Shown piece by piece: positions 18,449 through 27,833 of a stretch of DNA of 47,404 nt (positions are counted from its first letter, which is position 1; each line of letters starts with the position of its first letter). The notes under the pieces were generated by a model. That model ran no database searches. It had not been told where the DNA came from and worked only from the letters and a program-made list of their open reading frames with translations. Source of the stretch: Eubacteriaceae bacterium (lineage in GTDB: Bacteria; Bacillota; Clostridia; Lachnospirales; Lachnospiraceae); NCBI GenBank assembly GCA_902362875.1, contig CABIYF010000022.1:1-47404 (forward strand), given 5' to 3'. The position numbers were made by a program, and so were the translations under genes.

Positions 18449-19738
18449 TTGGACCCCAGTACAATATTACAGATTGTCGAAATTATAGTTTTACTTTCGC
18501 TTTCCGCTTATTTTTCATCGGCGGAAACTGCATTAACAACGGTAAATCCCCACAGCATGCGTGCTATGGCAGAGGATGGAAATAAAAAGGCTGCATTAGT
18601 CTTAAAACTAATCGAGAATCCTAGTCAGATGCTTTCTAGTATTCTGGTTGGAAATAACTTAGTAAATATTTCCCTGACTTCCTTAACAACTACGATCGCA
18701 ATCCGTGTGTTCGGAAGTATGGGAGCTGGTATCGCAACTGCTGTGATCACGATCCTTGTTTTGATCTTTGGTGAAATCACACCAAAGACTTACGCAACGA
18801 TCAATAATACAAAGATTGCTCTAAGTTACGCTTCCAGTATTTATCTGGTCACCAAACTTCTGACACCGGTTGTTTATATCATCAACAAACTGTCTACTGG
18901 AATTCTTATGATCTTTCATATTGATTCCAAGCAGTCAAAACGCATCATGACGGAGAGAGAACTTCGTACGATCGTTGATGTCAGTCATGAAGATGGTGTC
19001 ATCGAGGAAGCTGAGAAAGATATGTTGAATAATGTCTTTGATTTTAAGGAATCCCTTGCAAAGGATATTATGATTCCCCGTATTGATGTGACTTTCGTAT
19101 CGGTTGATGCTTCTTATGAAGAAGTACTTGAGATCTTCCGTGAAGCTGGTTATTCCAGACTTCCCGTTTATGAAGGAAGCAAGGATCATGTTGTTGGTAT
19201 CGTTTACTTCAAAGATGTATACTTCTACCGCAGCCAGCACAGAGGTGAGATTTTCCACTTAAAGGATGTGTTAAGAAAGCCTTTCTTTACTTATGAGACA
19301 CAGAAAGTCTCAAGCCTTCTTGCACAGATGAGAGAGAAATCCGTAAGTTTCTCTATCGTATTAGACGAATACGGTGTGACAGCCGGACTGATCACTTTAG
19401 AAGATATCGTTGAAGAAATTTTTGGAGAACTTCGTGACGAATACGATGAATCCGAAGAAGATACATTTAAGAAATTACCAGATGGCTCTTATATGGTATC
19501 CGCTTCCCTGAAGCTTGATGATCTTGATGATCTGCTTCACGTAGACCTTGATTCTGAGGATTATGATTCCTTAGGTGGATATATTATTGAATTACTGGAT
19601 CATCTGCCTTCTGAGGGCGAAATCGCAGAAGATGAACACTTTACCTTCAAGGTTGTTTCTGTGGACAAAAACCGTATGGAAACAATTCATATCATACCGA
19701 AAGAAAGCCCTCGTCCGAACGACACTTTACAGGATTAA
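18449..19738 (+). CDS. CNNM/HlyC-CorC family membrane protein with CBS domains
   Basis: A 429-aa protein. Residues 1-190 are the DUF21/CNNM transmembrane domain (about four membrane segments). About 200-325 hold a CBS pair (IMIPRIDVTFVSVD, YSRLPVYEGSKDHVVGIVY and SFSIVLDEYGVTAGLITLED), and about 340-420 are the CorC/HlyC C-terminal domain. Such proteins are tied to Mg2+ or Na+ transport; the old name hemolysin is historical. The start is a TTG at 18449 with AGGAGG at 18434-18439. No in-frame ATG precedes the first membrane segment. It has its own promoter and terminator and so is monocistronic. Confidence 0.93.
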   Translation: MDPSTILQIVEIIVLLSLSAYFSSAETALTTVNPHSMRAMAEDGNKKAALVLKLIENPSQMLSSILVGNNLVNISLTSLTTTIAIRVFGSMGAGIATAVITILVLIFGEITPKTYATINNTKIALSYASSIYLVTKLLTPVVYIINKLSTGILMIFHIDSKQSKRIMTERELRTIVDVSHEDGVIEEAEKDMLNNVFDFKESLAKDIMIPRIDVTFVSVDASYEEVLEIFREAGYSRLPVYEGSKDHVVGIVYFKDVYFYRSQHRGEIFHLKDVLRKPFFTYETQKVSSLLAQMREKSVSFSIVLDEYGVTAGLITLEDIVEEIFGELRDEYDESEEDTFKKLPDGSYMVSASLKLDDLDDLLHVDLDSEDYDSLGGYIIELLDHLPSEGEIAEDEHFTFKVVSVDKNRMETIHIIPKESPRPNDTLQD

Positions 19739-19756
19739 TTTTATAGATCAGATTTA

Positions 19757-19795
19757 AAAACAGTCAGCAGATATATTTTTGCTGGCTGTTTTTTT
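19757..19795 (+). terminator. Terminator of the CNNM/CBS gene
   Basis: ACAGTCAGCA pairs with TGCTGGCTGT (one G-U pair) around a 9-10-base loop, followed by a T-run ending at 19795. Confidence 0.9.
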
Positions 19796-19800
19796 GCGCA

Positions 19801-19841
19801 AAAAAGAATCCTGCACTCCACCAGAATGCAGGATTCTTTTT
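19801..19841 (-). terminator. purL terminator
   Basis: A perfect 15-bp inverted repeat: 19801-19815 (ending GAATCCTGCA) against 19827-19841, with an 11-base loop and flanking A/T runs. It lies just after the purL stop and can also act as a back-up for the plus-strand gene. Confidence 0.9.
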
Positions 19842-19851
19842 ATCTTATATT

Positions 19852-22800
19852 CTATTTGAAATATTCTACTCCGGATTCGAAGATCTTCTGATCTTTCTGT
19901 CCATAGATATTGATTCCAACATAGCTGTCACGACGTTCTGAATGTCCCATCTTACCAAGGACACGTCCATCTGGACTTGTGATACCTTCAATCGCATGAT
20001 AAGAACCATTTGGATTGAATTCTTCGTTCATTGTAGGATCTCCATTTAAGTCAACGTACTGTGTTGCTACCTGTCCATTTTTAAACAGTTTCTGGATGAC
20101 ATCTTCGTCTGCTACGAAACGTCCTTCTCCATGGGATACTGGAATACTGAAGATATCATCTACATTTACATTGTTAAACCATGGTGACAGGTTAGAAGCT
20201 ACTCTTGTATAAGCAACCTTGGAAATATGGCGTCCGATACGGTTTGTAGTAAGTGTAGGGGATTTGGCATTCTGTTCTACAATCTTACCTTCTGGTACAA
20301 GGCCTAATTTGATCAGGGCCTGGAATCCGTTACAGATACCAAGTGCAAGTCCGTCACGGTTATTTAATAAGTCCATGACTGCTTCTTTTAATTTTTCATT
20401 TCTAAATGCTGTCGCAAAGAATTTTGCAGAACCATCTGGTTCGTCACCAGCACTGAATCCTCCTGGGAACATGATGATCTGTGATTCTTTGATCGCTTTT
20501 TCGAATACTTCAACTGAATCACGGATTCCCTGTGCATCAAGGTTCTTAAATACCTTTGTGATGACATTTGCTCCAGCACGTTCAAATGCTTTCGCTGAAT
20601 CATATTCACAGTTTGTTCCTGGGAATACTGGAATAAATACGTTTGGTTTTGCAACTTTGTTCTTGCAAACATAGATATTTCCCTTTGTATAATGTCTTGT
20701 TGTATCTACGATACTCTGGCTTCCTTCGGATTTTGTTGGGAATACTTTCTCCAGTGGTTCCTTCCATGCCTTGATCGCATCTTCTAATCTTACAGATTCT
20801 TCTCCGAATACAAATTCATGTTTCTCTGTGATCTCACCGATCAGAAGTCCTGGGATTCCAAGTTTATGGATATCTCTTGTATCCATTTCTACAACAAATG
20901 ATCCAAACTTAGGATCTGTCAGATCTTTTAATTCTACTTCTTCATCGAAGATAACACCTAATTTGTTACCAAATGCCATCTTAGCGACTGCTTCTAAAGC
21001 TCCGCCTCCACCGATCGCATATGCAGATTTGATTGCTCCGTCTTTGATCAGTTTTGTGATACGTTTGTATACTTTCTTCACTTCAGAATAGATTGGCAGA
21101 TTGTATGCATCTGTTGGGATACAGATACGAACCAGTCTGTTTCCTGCCTTCTTAAGTTCTGGTGTGATAATATCTGTTGTCTTCGCTACATCTACTGCAA
21201 ATGATACCAGTGTTGGTGGTACATCGATGTCATTAAATGTTCCAGACATACTGTCTTTTCCACCGATGGATGCAAGTCCGAATCCCATCTGTGCCTGATA
21301 TGCACCAAGTAATGCTGCAACTGGCTGTCCCCAGCGTGTCTTGTCTTCTCCAAGACGTTTGAAGTATTCCTGGAATGTCAGACGGATATTTCTATAGTCT
21401 CCACCAGAAGCTACGATCTTAGCGATAGATTCTGTGATCGCATAAACTGCTCCATGGAATGGACTCCATTTAGACAGATATGGATCAAATCCATAACTCA
21501 TCATTGTAACAGTGTCACATTCTCCCTTAAGAACTGGAAGTTTAGCAACCATTGTCTGAATTGGTGTTAACTGGTATTTTCCACCATATGGCATTGTTAC
21601 TGTTGCTGCTCCGATAGAACTGTCAAATCTCTCTACCAGACCTTTCTGTGAACATACATTAAGATCAGATAATGTATTCTTACATACTTCTTCGAATGTT
21701 CCTGTTTCATCCTTGCGGTTAAAGTATGATTCTACACGATGCGGAATCTCTACGAATACTTCTGTTTCCTGATGTGCTCCGTTTGTATCAAGAAAAGCTC
21801 TTGAGATATTAACGATCTCTTTTCCTCTCCATTTAAGGATCAGTCTTGGGTCTTCTGTTACAACGGCAACTTCCACAGCCTCTAAGTTCTCTTCTGCAGA
21901 GTATGCAAGGAACTGTTCTACGTCTTTTGGATCTACGACAACTGCCATACGTTCCTGAGATTCTGAAATCGCAAGCTCTGTTCCGTCAAGTCCGGCATAT
22001 TTCTTAGGTACTTTGTCAAGATCTACGATCAGACCATCTGCAAGTTCTCCGATTGCTACGGAAACTCCACCTGCACCAAAGTCGTTACATTTCTTGATCA
22101 GTCGGCTTACTTCTTCTCTTCTGAATAATCTCTGGATCTTACGTTCTGTTGGTGGATTACCTTTCTGAACTTCAGCTCCACATGTCTCGATAGATTCTTC
22201 TGTGTGAACTTTAGATGATCCTGTTGCTCCTCCACAGCCGTCTCGTCCTGTTCTACCACCTAATAAGATGATGATATCTCCTGGATCAGAATTCTCTCTG
22301 ATAACGTTCTTTCTAGGTGCTGCACCCATAACGGCACCGATTTCCATACGTTTTGCAACATAGTCTGGATGATATACTTCATTGACGTATCCTGTTGCAA
22401 GACCGATCTGATTTCCGTAAGAGCTGTATCCGTTTGCAGCTTCATTTACGATCTTGTACTGTGGTAATTTACCTTTTAATGTATCTTTTAATGGAACCGT
22501 TGGATCAGCTGCTCCTGTTACACGCATTGCCTGGTATACATAAGAACGTCCTGATAATGGATCACGGATCGCTCCTCCAAGACATGTAGCAGCTCCACCA
22601 AATGGTTCAATCTCTGTTGGATGGTTATGAGTTTCATTCTTGAAGCTGATCAGCCATTCTTCTTCTTTGCCGTCGATCTCTACTGGAACTACGATACTGC
22701 AAGCATTGATCTCGTCGCTTTCTTCCATGTTATCAAGGATTCCATCTTTTTTAAGGCGTTTCATAGCCATCAGTGCCATATCCATCAGACATACATATTT

Positions 22801-23607
22801 GTCGTCACGGTCTTTGTACATCTCTTCAAAGTCATCCATGTAAGAATAATATGCTTCTTCTAATGGTGCACGGTAGAATCCATCCTGGAATCCGATGTTT
22901 GTAAGTTCTGTAGAGAATGTCGTATGACGACAGTGATCGGACCAGTAAGTATCCAGTACACGGATCTCTGTCATGGAAGGATCTCTATTCTCTTCTCCTT
23001 TATAATAATTCTGGATATGAAGGAAATCTTTGAATGTCATTGCAAGATTTAAAGAATCGTATAATTCTTTAAACTTGTCTTCTTCCATATCTTTGAATCC
23101 ATCAAGAATCTTTACATCTGCAGGTTCTTCAAAATCCATTACTAATGTTTCTGGTTTTTCCGCTGCTGCTTCTCTTGAATCAACAGGGTTAATGCAGTAT
23201 TCCTTTACTGCTTCTAACTGTTCATCAGTCAGATCACCTTTTACAACATAAGTTGTAGCACTTCTGATCAGGGCATCTTCATCTTCATTCAACAGTTTTA
23301 CACACTGCTGTGCAGAATCTGCTCTCTGATCAAACTGACCTGGCAGAAATTCAACGCTGAAAGATACTTCGCCATCGGCAAGTGGTAATGTTTCTTCATA
23401 CACATCATCTACCGGCGGCTCACTAAATACTGTAACCAATGCTTTTTCATAACTTGCATCAGACAGATTTTCAATGTCATAGCGGACAAGGACACGAACA
23501 GATTCGACATCCAGTCCAAGATACTGCTTCAATGATGCATGCAGCTCTTTTGCTTTTACTGCGTAGTCTTTTTTCTTTTCAACATAGACTCTTCTAACTT
23601 CTCCCAT
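19852..23607 (-). CDS. purL: Phosphoribosylformylglycinamidine synthase, single-chain
   Basis: Large-type FGAM synthase (1251 aa), fourth step of purine synthesis, using ATP and glutamine. It fuses a PurS-like N-terminus, the linker and tandem AIRS-type synthetase domains (NHPTEIEPFGGAATC, later GGKDSMSG), and a C-terminal glutaminase. The glutaminase has FPGTNCEYD, the nucleophile Cys in LGICNGFQ, and SHGEGRF. The frame extends to 23628, but GGGAGG at 23613-23618 sits 5 bases before the ATG at 23607. This gene follows the M14-like gene by 13 bases, so it is probably co-transcribed with it; no purine-responsive leader is visible in the gap. Confidence 0.97.
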   Translation of the reverse strand: MGEVRRVYVEKKKDYAVKAKELHASLKQYLGLDVESVRVLVRYDIENLSDASYEKALVTVFSEPPVDDVYEETLPLADGEVSFSVEFLPGQFDQRADSAQQCVKLLNEDEDALIRSATTYVVKGDLTDEQLEAVKEYCINPVDSREAAAEKPETLVMDFEEPADVKILDGFKDMEEDKFKELYDSLNLAMTFKDFLHIQNYYKGEENRDPSMTEIRVLDTYWSDHCRHTTFSTELTNIGFQDGFYRAPLEEAYYSYMDDFEEMYKDRDDKYVCLMDMALMAMKRLKKDGILDNMEESDEINACSIVVPVEIDGKEEEWLISFKNETHNHPTEIEPFGGAATCLGGAIRDPLSGRSYVYQAMRVTGAADPTVPLKDTLKGKLPQYKIVNEAANGYSSYGNQIGLATGYVNEVYHPDYVAKRMEIGAVMGAAPRKNVIRENSDPGDIIILLGGRTGRDGCGGATGSSKVHTEESIETCGAEVQKGNPPTERKIQRLFRREEVSRLIKKCNDFGAGGVSVAIGELADGLIVDLDKVPKKYAGLDGTELAISESQERMAVVVDPKDVEQFLAYSAEENLEAVEVAVVTEDPRLILKWRGKEIVNISRAFLDTNGAHQETEVFVEIPHRVESYFNRKDETGTFEEVCKNTLSDLNVCSQKGLVERFDSSIGAATVTMPYGGKYQLTPIQTMVAKLPVLKGECDTVTMMSYGFDPYLSKWSPFHGAVYAITESIAKIVASGGDYRNIRLTFQEYFKRLGEDKTRWGQPVAALLGAYQAQMGFGLASIGGKDSMSGTFNDIDVPPTLVSFAVDVAKTTDIITPELKKAGNRLVRICIPTDAYNLPIYSEVKKVYKRITKLIKDGAIKSAYAIGGGGALEAVAKMAFGNKLGVIFDEEVELKDLTDPKFGSFVVEMDTRDIHKLGIPGLLIGEITEKHEFVFGEESVRLEDAIKAWKEPLEKVFPTKSEGSQSIVDTTRHYTKGNIYVCKNKVAKPNVFIPVFPGTNCEYDSAKAFERAGANVITKVFKNLDAQGIRDSVEVFEKAIKESQIIMFPGGFSAGDEPDGSAKFFATAFRNEKLKEAVMDLLNNRDGLALGICNGFQALIKLGLVPEGKIVEQNAKSPTLTTNRIGRHISKVAYTRVASNLSPWFNNVNVDDIFSIPVSHGEGRFVADEDVIQKLFKNGQVATQYVDLNGDPTMNEEFNPNGSYHAIEGITSPDGRVLGKMGHSERRDSYVGINIYGQKDQKIFESGVEYFK

Positions 23608-23620
23608 GATTTCCTCCCAT

Positions 23621-24568
23621 TTATTCATGTAGTTTCTTAATCACCTGAAATGCAGATGCATTTTCCAAAATCGTTGGCTGATCCTCGGCAAAGAATATAA
23701 TTCCATCTGCCGTTGAACGGATCTCTGATAAAATTTCTCCATTATATGGATTCAGGACTTCACCCAGCAGCTGGCCTCGGTTAACTTCCTCATTGATCGT
23801 CACAAAACGTCTTAGGAATCCCGGTGCACTTGCTTTCACGGATACAAGATCCTCTTCTTCTATCATACTCGCAATATACCCGTTATGGCAATTATATTTT
23901 AAAATACCCATTCGAGTCAAGAAGCGAAGTACGGCAGATACTGCCTGCTTGGCAAGATTCACATCGATATTCCCTGTTTCTCCGGAATATAGCGAAAATG
24001 CATCTGTGCCATTGATCTGCCAGTTATAAGTTAATGTCTTTTTATCGAAATTTCTTGGTTTGCTCGTCAATACATACGGAAGTCCGAACAGACTTGCCAA
24101 ACTTGTACTTTCCTTTCCTGTTGACGGCATACGCACATGCGGCACAAAATCACCGCTTCTAAAAAATGATGCAAAATGAATTCCATATCGGAACCCTTTG
24201 ACTTTATCAAATAAATGTGCGGCAAGTCTGCTTGTCGGTTCCCCGTCAAAGTTTCCTGGAAACTGACGGTTAATATCACTGTTATCGGATACCCAGTATT
24301 TCATTCCAACATTCATCGAGAAGTTGTTCACACATGGAATTATCAGAATCTGGTTATCACCGACAATCGCACCGCTGTTCTCCAACTCTTTTAATCTCTT
24401 AACAAGCTGAGAACATATATATAACTGCTGGTATTCATTTCCACGCATCGCACCAACGATACATGCAGCAGGTTCTGATTCTTCACTTTGCTTTCCAAAG
24501 CGGTATCCTTCAATCTTAAATTCCCCTCTTAAATAATTACCTGAGGAATATATCAGTTCTTTTTTCAC
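23621..24568 (-). CDS. AstE/AspA-like M14 family protein, degenerate zinc site (copy B)
   Basis: A 315-aa member of the succinylglutamate desuccinylase/aspartoacylase branch of M14 zinc hydrolases. These enzymes normally bind zinc through HxxE and a later His. Here the HGxE segment reads AMRGNE (His replaced by Arg). The arginine loop NSDINRQFPG is kept, and the second His region reads YGIHFAS. The C-terminal 90 residues form a biotinyl-lipoyl-like beta barrel (STADGIIFFAED). The start is GTG at 24568 with GGAGG upstream, overlapping the previous stop by 4 bases (GTGA). It is partner to the paralogue upstream and precedes purL by 13 bases. Catalytic activity is doubtful; function unknown. Confidence 0.8.
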   Translation of the reverse strand: MKKELIYSSGNYLRGEFKIEGYRFGKQSEESEPAACIVGAMRGNEYQQLYICSQLVKRLKELENSGAIVGDNQILIIPCVNNFSMNVGMKYWVSDNSDINRQFPGNFDGEPTSRLAAHLFDKVKGFRYGIHFASFFRSGDFVPHVRMPSTGKESTSLASLFGLPYVLTSKPRNFDKKTLTYNWQINGTDAFSLYSGETGNIDVNLAKQAVSAVLRFLTRMGILKYNCHNGYIASMIEEEDLVSVKASAPGFLRRFVTINEEVNRGQLLGEVLNPYNGEILSEIRSTADGIIFFAEDQPTILENASAFQVIKKLHE

Positions 24569-25503
24569 AGCTTCCCACCTCCGATCACTCTGGCTACCAG
24601 CGATCCTTCCGTGACACTTGGATGTTCCCTCAATGTCATCAGTATTCCATCTACTGGAGCGATCACTTCTTCTTCCGTTGCTCCCATCAGCGGGTTCTGT
24701 ATGATCCCTATGATCTCACCTTTTTTCACATGATCCTTCAGCCGTTTGTAAGAAACAAACAATCCACTGGATTCACAGTTTAAATAACAGATCTTATCTT
24801 CATTAATAAACGGTACATCTGTCTTTCCGTTTGTCTTTCCTTTCCAGATGCCAAGTTCTGCCATCACAGAAAAAATTCCATCGATGATCTGCCGGCAGTA
24901 TTCATAACGAATACGAAAAGCTGCACCTGATTCTGTTACCATCGTTGGGATTCCCATCTGATTTAATGCATATGCAAGACTTCCTTCGTTGACTGTCTGG
25001 GAAGGGTGAATCCATACCAGATCTGTGTTCATATATTTTGATAAATGAAGCAGTGTCTCATCATAATCATCATTTAAACGAACCTGCGGAACCTCCTGTA
25101 AAAAAATATTACTGGAGTGAATATCTATACAGCATGATGCTCCTTTGATATCTTCAAGCAGCTTTGCAGCTGTATAATCTTCCAGTCCTCCATTGATATC
25201 TCCTGGAAATGCGCTGCTGTAATCGATGTCAGAGATTGGCACCGCTCTCGTTCTCGCATCCAGACCTAATGGATTGACCGCTGGATAAACATCCACGATT
25301 CCTGTCAGATTATGAAATTCTGCTTTGATCCTTCGTATGATTTCCCCACAAATATATTGTCCTCCAAGTTCGTCTCCGTAAATTCCAGATACTAGACAGA
25401 TTCTCTTTTCTTCTCCGGTTACGTGATCCGGCATCAGACGATTTCTCTTGATCCTTAACATCTCTCCGATTGGAAGTTTTACAGATACTACTGTGTCTAT
25501 CAT
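24565..25503 (-). CDS. AstE/AspA-like M14 family protein, degenerate zinc site (copy A)
   Basis: A 312-aa paralogue of the next gene. The zinc motif reads GIYGDE, with Tyr in place of the first His, while the second site CIDIHSS is intact. The arginine loop is changed to ISDIDYSSAFPG, lacking the Arg. A Glu in VTESGAA fits the catalytic base position. So each copy retains different pieces of the usual active site. The C-terminus again resembles a small lipoyl-like barrel (APVDGILMTLREHP). It lies 47 bases after the antiporter gene without a terminator. A heteromeric complex of the two copies is an inference. Confidence 0.8.
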   Translation of the reverse strand: MIDTVVSVKLPIGEMLRIKRNRLMPDHVTGEEKRICLVSGIYGDELGGQYICGEIIRRIKAEFHNLTGIVDVYPAVNPLGLDARTRAVPISDIDYSSAFPGDINGGLEDYTAAKLLEDIKGASCCIDIHSSNIFLQEVPQVRLNDDYDETLLHLSKYMNTDLVWIHPSQTVNEGSLAYALNQMGIPTMVTESGAAFRIRYEYCRQIIDGIFSVMAELGIWKGKTNGKTDVPFINEDKICYLNCESSGLFVSYKRLKDHVKKGEIIGIIQNPLMGATEEEVIAPVDGILMTLREHPSVTEGSLVARVIGGGKL

Positions 25504-25549
25504 CTTAAAGCCTCTTTTCTATTGTTTTATCTGTATCGTAATATTACTT

Positions 25550-26716
25550 CTATTTTGTAAAAAGCATTTTTAATATGATTGGTGATAACAGAGTTGTTAT
25601 CAGCACCATGATAACGACAGGTGCAAAGAAAACCTCTGAAAGCAGTCCTACAGAAATTCCTTTCTGTGCAACGATCAGAGCAACTTCACCACGACATACC
25701 ATTCCTGCACCGATCTGTAAAGATTCTCTTTTTCCATACTTGCAGATCAATGCTCCCAGACCACATCCTGCAATCTTTGATACTACTGCGATCACACATA
25801 AGATCACCGTAAATACGATCAATGTCTGTGTCATACCATGAATATCAACATTCAGACCAATACTTGCAAAGAAGATCGGAGTGATCATCATATAAGATAA
25901 AACTTCAATCTTGTTATAAATATAAAATCTCTCTGGCAGTCTGCAAAGAATGATCCCTGCAAGATATGCACCTGTAATATCTGCAATACCGAATAATTCT
26001 GCAAAAAATGCAAGTGCCAGACAAAATGCTAATGCAAACACTGGCACCCTTCTTCTATGACGCTCAATCTCTGGATTCTTATAAGTAGACAGCCATTCAA
26101 AGAATTTCTTAATACCAAATCCTCCAATAATTGAAATTACAAAAAATGCTGCCATCTTTAACAGGACCATAAGAATTCCCTGAATATGAAATCCTGATGC
26201 GCCTCCCAGACTTGTCATAATTGATAACAATACGATTCCAAGAATATCATCAATGATCGCAGCCCCAAGAATTGCTGTACCGACTCTTCCTTTCAAATGT
26301 CCCATGTCCTGCAGAGCTTCAACTGTGATACTTACAGAAGTTGCTGTTAAGATCACACCGATAAAGATTGATTCCAGCATATTCCTTCCATAAATCAGTG
26401 ATAATGCTGCACCCATCACAAGCGGAACTAATACCCCACATAATGCAATGACAAAAGCAGGGATTCCACTTTTCTTCAATTCATCTATGTCGGTTTCAAG
26501 TCCAGCCTGAAACATCAGGACTACAACTCCTACTTCAGCCAGATTTAAAATCGAATCTGAAGGATCCACTATATTAAGGACCACCGGTCCTAAAATGATT
26601 CCCGCGATCAACGCTCCAACAACTGGCGGCATATTAAACTTCTTTGATACCAGGCTGAATGCCTTGGTCATTGCCAGAATAATTGCAATATCCAGCAAAA
26701 ATTTGTATTCTTCCAT
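25550..26716 (-). CDS. CPA2-family cation/proton antiporter
   Basis: Integral membrane protein of 388 aa with about 12 predicted transmembrane segments and the Na+/H+ exchanger domain of the KefB/NapA/GerN family. Visible landmarks are PPVVGALIAGIILGP near the N-terminus, GRVGTAILGAAIIDDILGIVLL (the paired Asp of the ion site) and FFASIGLNVD. There is no C-terminal TrkA-N or TrkA-C domain, so it is not a full Kef. The 17-residue upstream extension is rejected: GGAGG at 26724-26728 sits 7 bases before the ATG at 26716, and the promoter overlaps the extension. It is the first gene of a likely antiporter/M14/M14/purL unit. Confidence 0.9.
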   Translation of the reverse strand: MEEYKFLLDIAIILAMTKAFSLVSKKFNMPPVVGALIAGIILGPVVLNIVDPSDSILNLAEVGVVVLMFQAGLETDIDELKKSGIPAFVIALCGVLVPLVMGAALSLIYGRNMLESIFIGVILTATSVSITVEALQDMGHLKGRVGTAILGAAIIDDILGIVLLSIMTSLGGASGFHIQGILMVLLKMAAFFVISIIGGFGIKKFFEWLSTYKNPEIERHRRRVPVFALAFCLALAFFAELFGIADITGAYLAGIILCRLPERFYIYNKIEVLSYMMITPIFFASIGLNVDIHGMTQTLIVFTVILCVIAVVSKIAGCGLGALICKYGKRESLQIGAGMVCRGEVALIVAQKGISVGLLSEVFFAPVVIMVLITTLLSPIILKMLFTK

Positions 26717-26738
26717 TGTGTTACCTCCATTAGTTCGT

Positions 26739-26767
26739 ATCGTATCATACCTGTTTTTTCTTGTCAA
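26739..26767 (-). promoter_or_regulatory. Promoter of the antiporter-M14-purL unit
   Basis: On the minus strand a perfect TTGACA (26767-26762), 17-base spacer, TACGAT (26744-26739). This is the only good promoter seen before purL, although one inside the coding regions cannot be excluded. Confidence 0.65.
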
Positions 26768-26801
26768 TTCTTAGACAAAGTGATCTTTTTTTATCCTTTC
26801 C

Positions 26802-26830
26802 TTGCTTTTTTCGTCTTCCTTTAGTATAGT
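26802..26830 (+). promoter_or_regulatory. Promoter of the DUF1292 gene
   Basis: TTGCTT (26802-26807), 17-base spacer, TATAGT (26825-26830). Confidence 0.7.
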
Positions 26831-26861
26831 GAAACAAAAGACTAAGAAAAGAGGTATCGAA

Positions 26862-27176
26862 ATGAGCGAATTTAACGAAAACGATAATATCATTGAAGAA
26901 GAAACTCCTGTACTCCATTTGGAATTAGAAGATGGAACTGAGCAAGACTGTGCCGTAATCGCTTTATTCTCTGTAGAAGAGTTAGACGATCAGGAATATA
27001 TCGCACTGATTACTGTAGAAGACTTAGAAAGCGATGACGAAGAAGGTGCATTACTTTTATATCGTTACAACGAAGACCCAGAAGATCCTGATACTTTCAG
27101 CCTTGATAACATCGAAACTGATGAAGAGTATGAGATTGTAACTTCCATCTTAGATGAGATTCTGGAAGACGAATAA
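26862..27176 (+). CDS. DUF1292 family acidic protein
   Basis: A 104-aa, very acidic protein related to Bacillus YrzB (DUF1292). It starts MSEFNENDNIIEEETPVL and ends ILDEILEDE. The core LELEDGTEQDCAVIALFSVE, EYIALI and ALLLYRY matches the family. Function is unknown. In many Firmicutes the gene follows ruvX (yrrK), but here it stands alone with its own promoter and terminator. The frame extends 20 residues upstream through the promoter; the ATG at 26862 preceded by AAGAGG is the real start. Confidence 0.88.
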   Translation: MSEFNENDNIIEEETPVLHLELEDGTEQDCAVIALFSVEELDDQEYIALITVEDLESDDEEGALLLYRYNEDPEDPDTFSLDNIETDEEYEIVTSILDEILEDE

Positions 27177-27233
27177 TAATTAACTAATAACTATCCGTTC
27201 CTTTTGACAAAACTTCGGATGCTTATTATATTT

Positions 27234-27266
27234 AAAAAGCCCTGCATATTAAATGCGGGGCTTTTT
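27234..27266. terminator. Bidirectional terminator, DUF1292 / DUF1653
   Basis: AAAAAGCCCTGCAT pairs with ATGCGGGGCTTTTT (one wobble) around a 5-base loop. It lies between the convergent DUF1292 gene (+) and DUF1653 gene (-) and overlaps the end of the latter's coding region. Confidence 0.88.
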
Positions 27267-27833
27267 CTCATATTGAAGTTTTGTTCTGATAACCTTATCA
27301 AGTTCATAATACTGTTCTTCCAGTGTCTTTCCAGTTAATACACAATCCATTGCCATTCCCATAGACTCAAGCATTGTCTCTGTGATCTGGTCTTTGTACT
27401 GAACCAGAATGTTAAGGCGCTCATTAAGATCTGATGCATCCAGAAACTTAAGCAGCGGTTCGATATTATTTTCTGGTGTTTCTTCCACTTGTGGTGTAAT
27501 TTCCTGAATATCTTCTGATGACTTTTCTAATATCGGTTCTTCTGATTTTTGTTCATCTGCTATTTTTATACCAACATGATCTCCTGCATTTTCACAAAGT
27601 TCAACTTTTCTAAAACGATATTTTTGCTCTGCTTCAGGATACTTTTCATGATCTACTTCACTTAAGAACATTTCAAGTGGTCTTGCATAAGTTTTGTATG
27701 TACCATACAATGCCTGATAGATCACCAGTTCTTCTTCTGTCTCCGTATGTGCCGCAACTGTAATGATCTGATAAAGTTTTCCTTTAAAGTGCATATAAAA
27801 CTCACCAGCTCTTGGTATTGGTCTATTTTCCAT
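27249..27833 (-). CDS. DUF1653 domain protein
   Basis: A 194-aa protein whose first 75 residues are a DUF1653 domain (GEFYMHFKGKLYQIITVAAHTETEEELVIYQALYG, then a YARPLEMFLSEVD segment). A Glu/Pro-rich acidic linker follows at about 105-140, with a helical C-terminus to residue 194. DUF1653 proteins are usually about 70-80 aa, so the extension is unusual. AAAGGAG precedes the ATG at 27833. The start overlaps the helicase gene's end by 11 bases, so the two are coupled. Function unknown. Confidence 0.82.
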   Translation of the reverse strand: MENRPIPRAGEFYMHFKGKLYQIITVAAHTETEEELVIYQALYGTYKTYARPLEMFLSEVDHEKYPEAEQKYRFRKVELCENAGDHVGIKIADEQKSEEPILEKSSEDIQEITPQVEETPENNIEPLLKFLDASDLNERLNILVQYKDQITETMLESMGMAMDCVLTGKTLEEQYYELDKVIRTKLQYEKKPRI

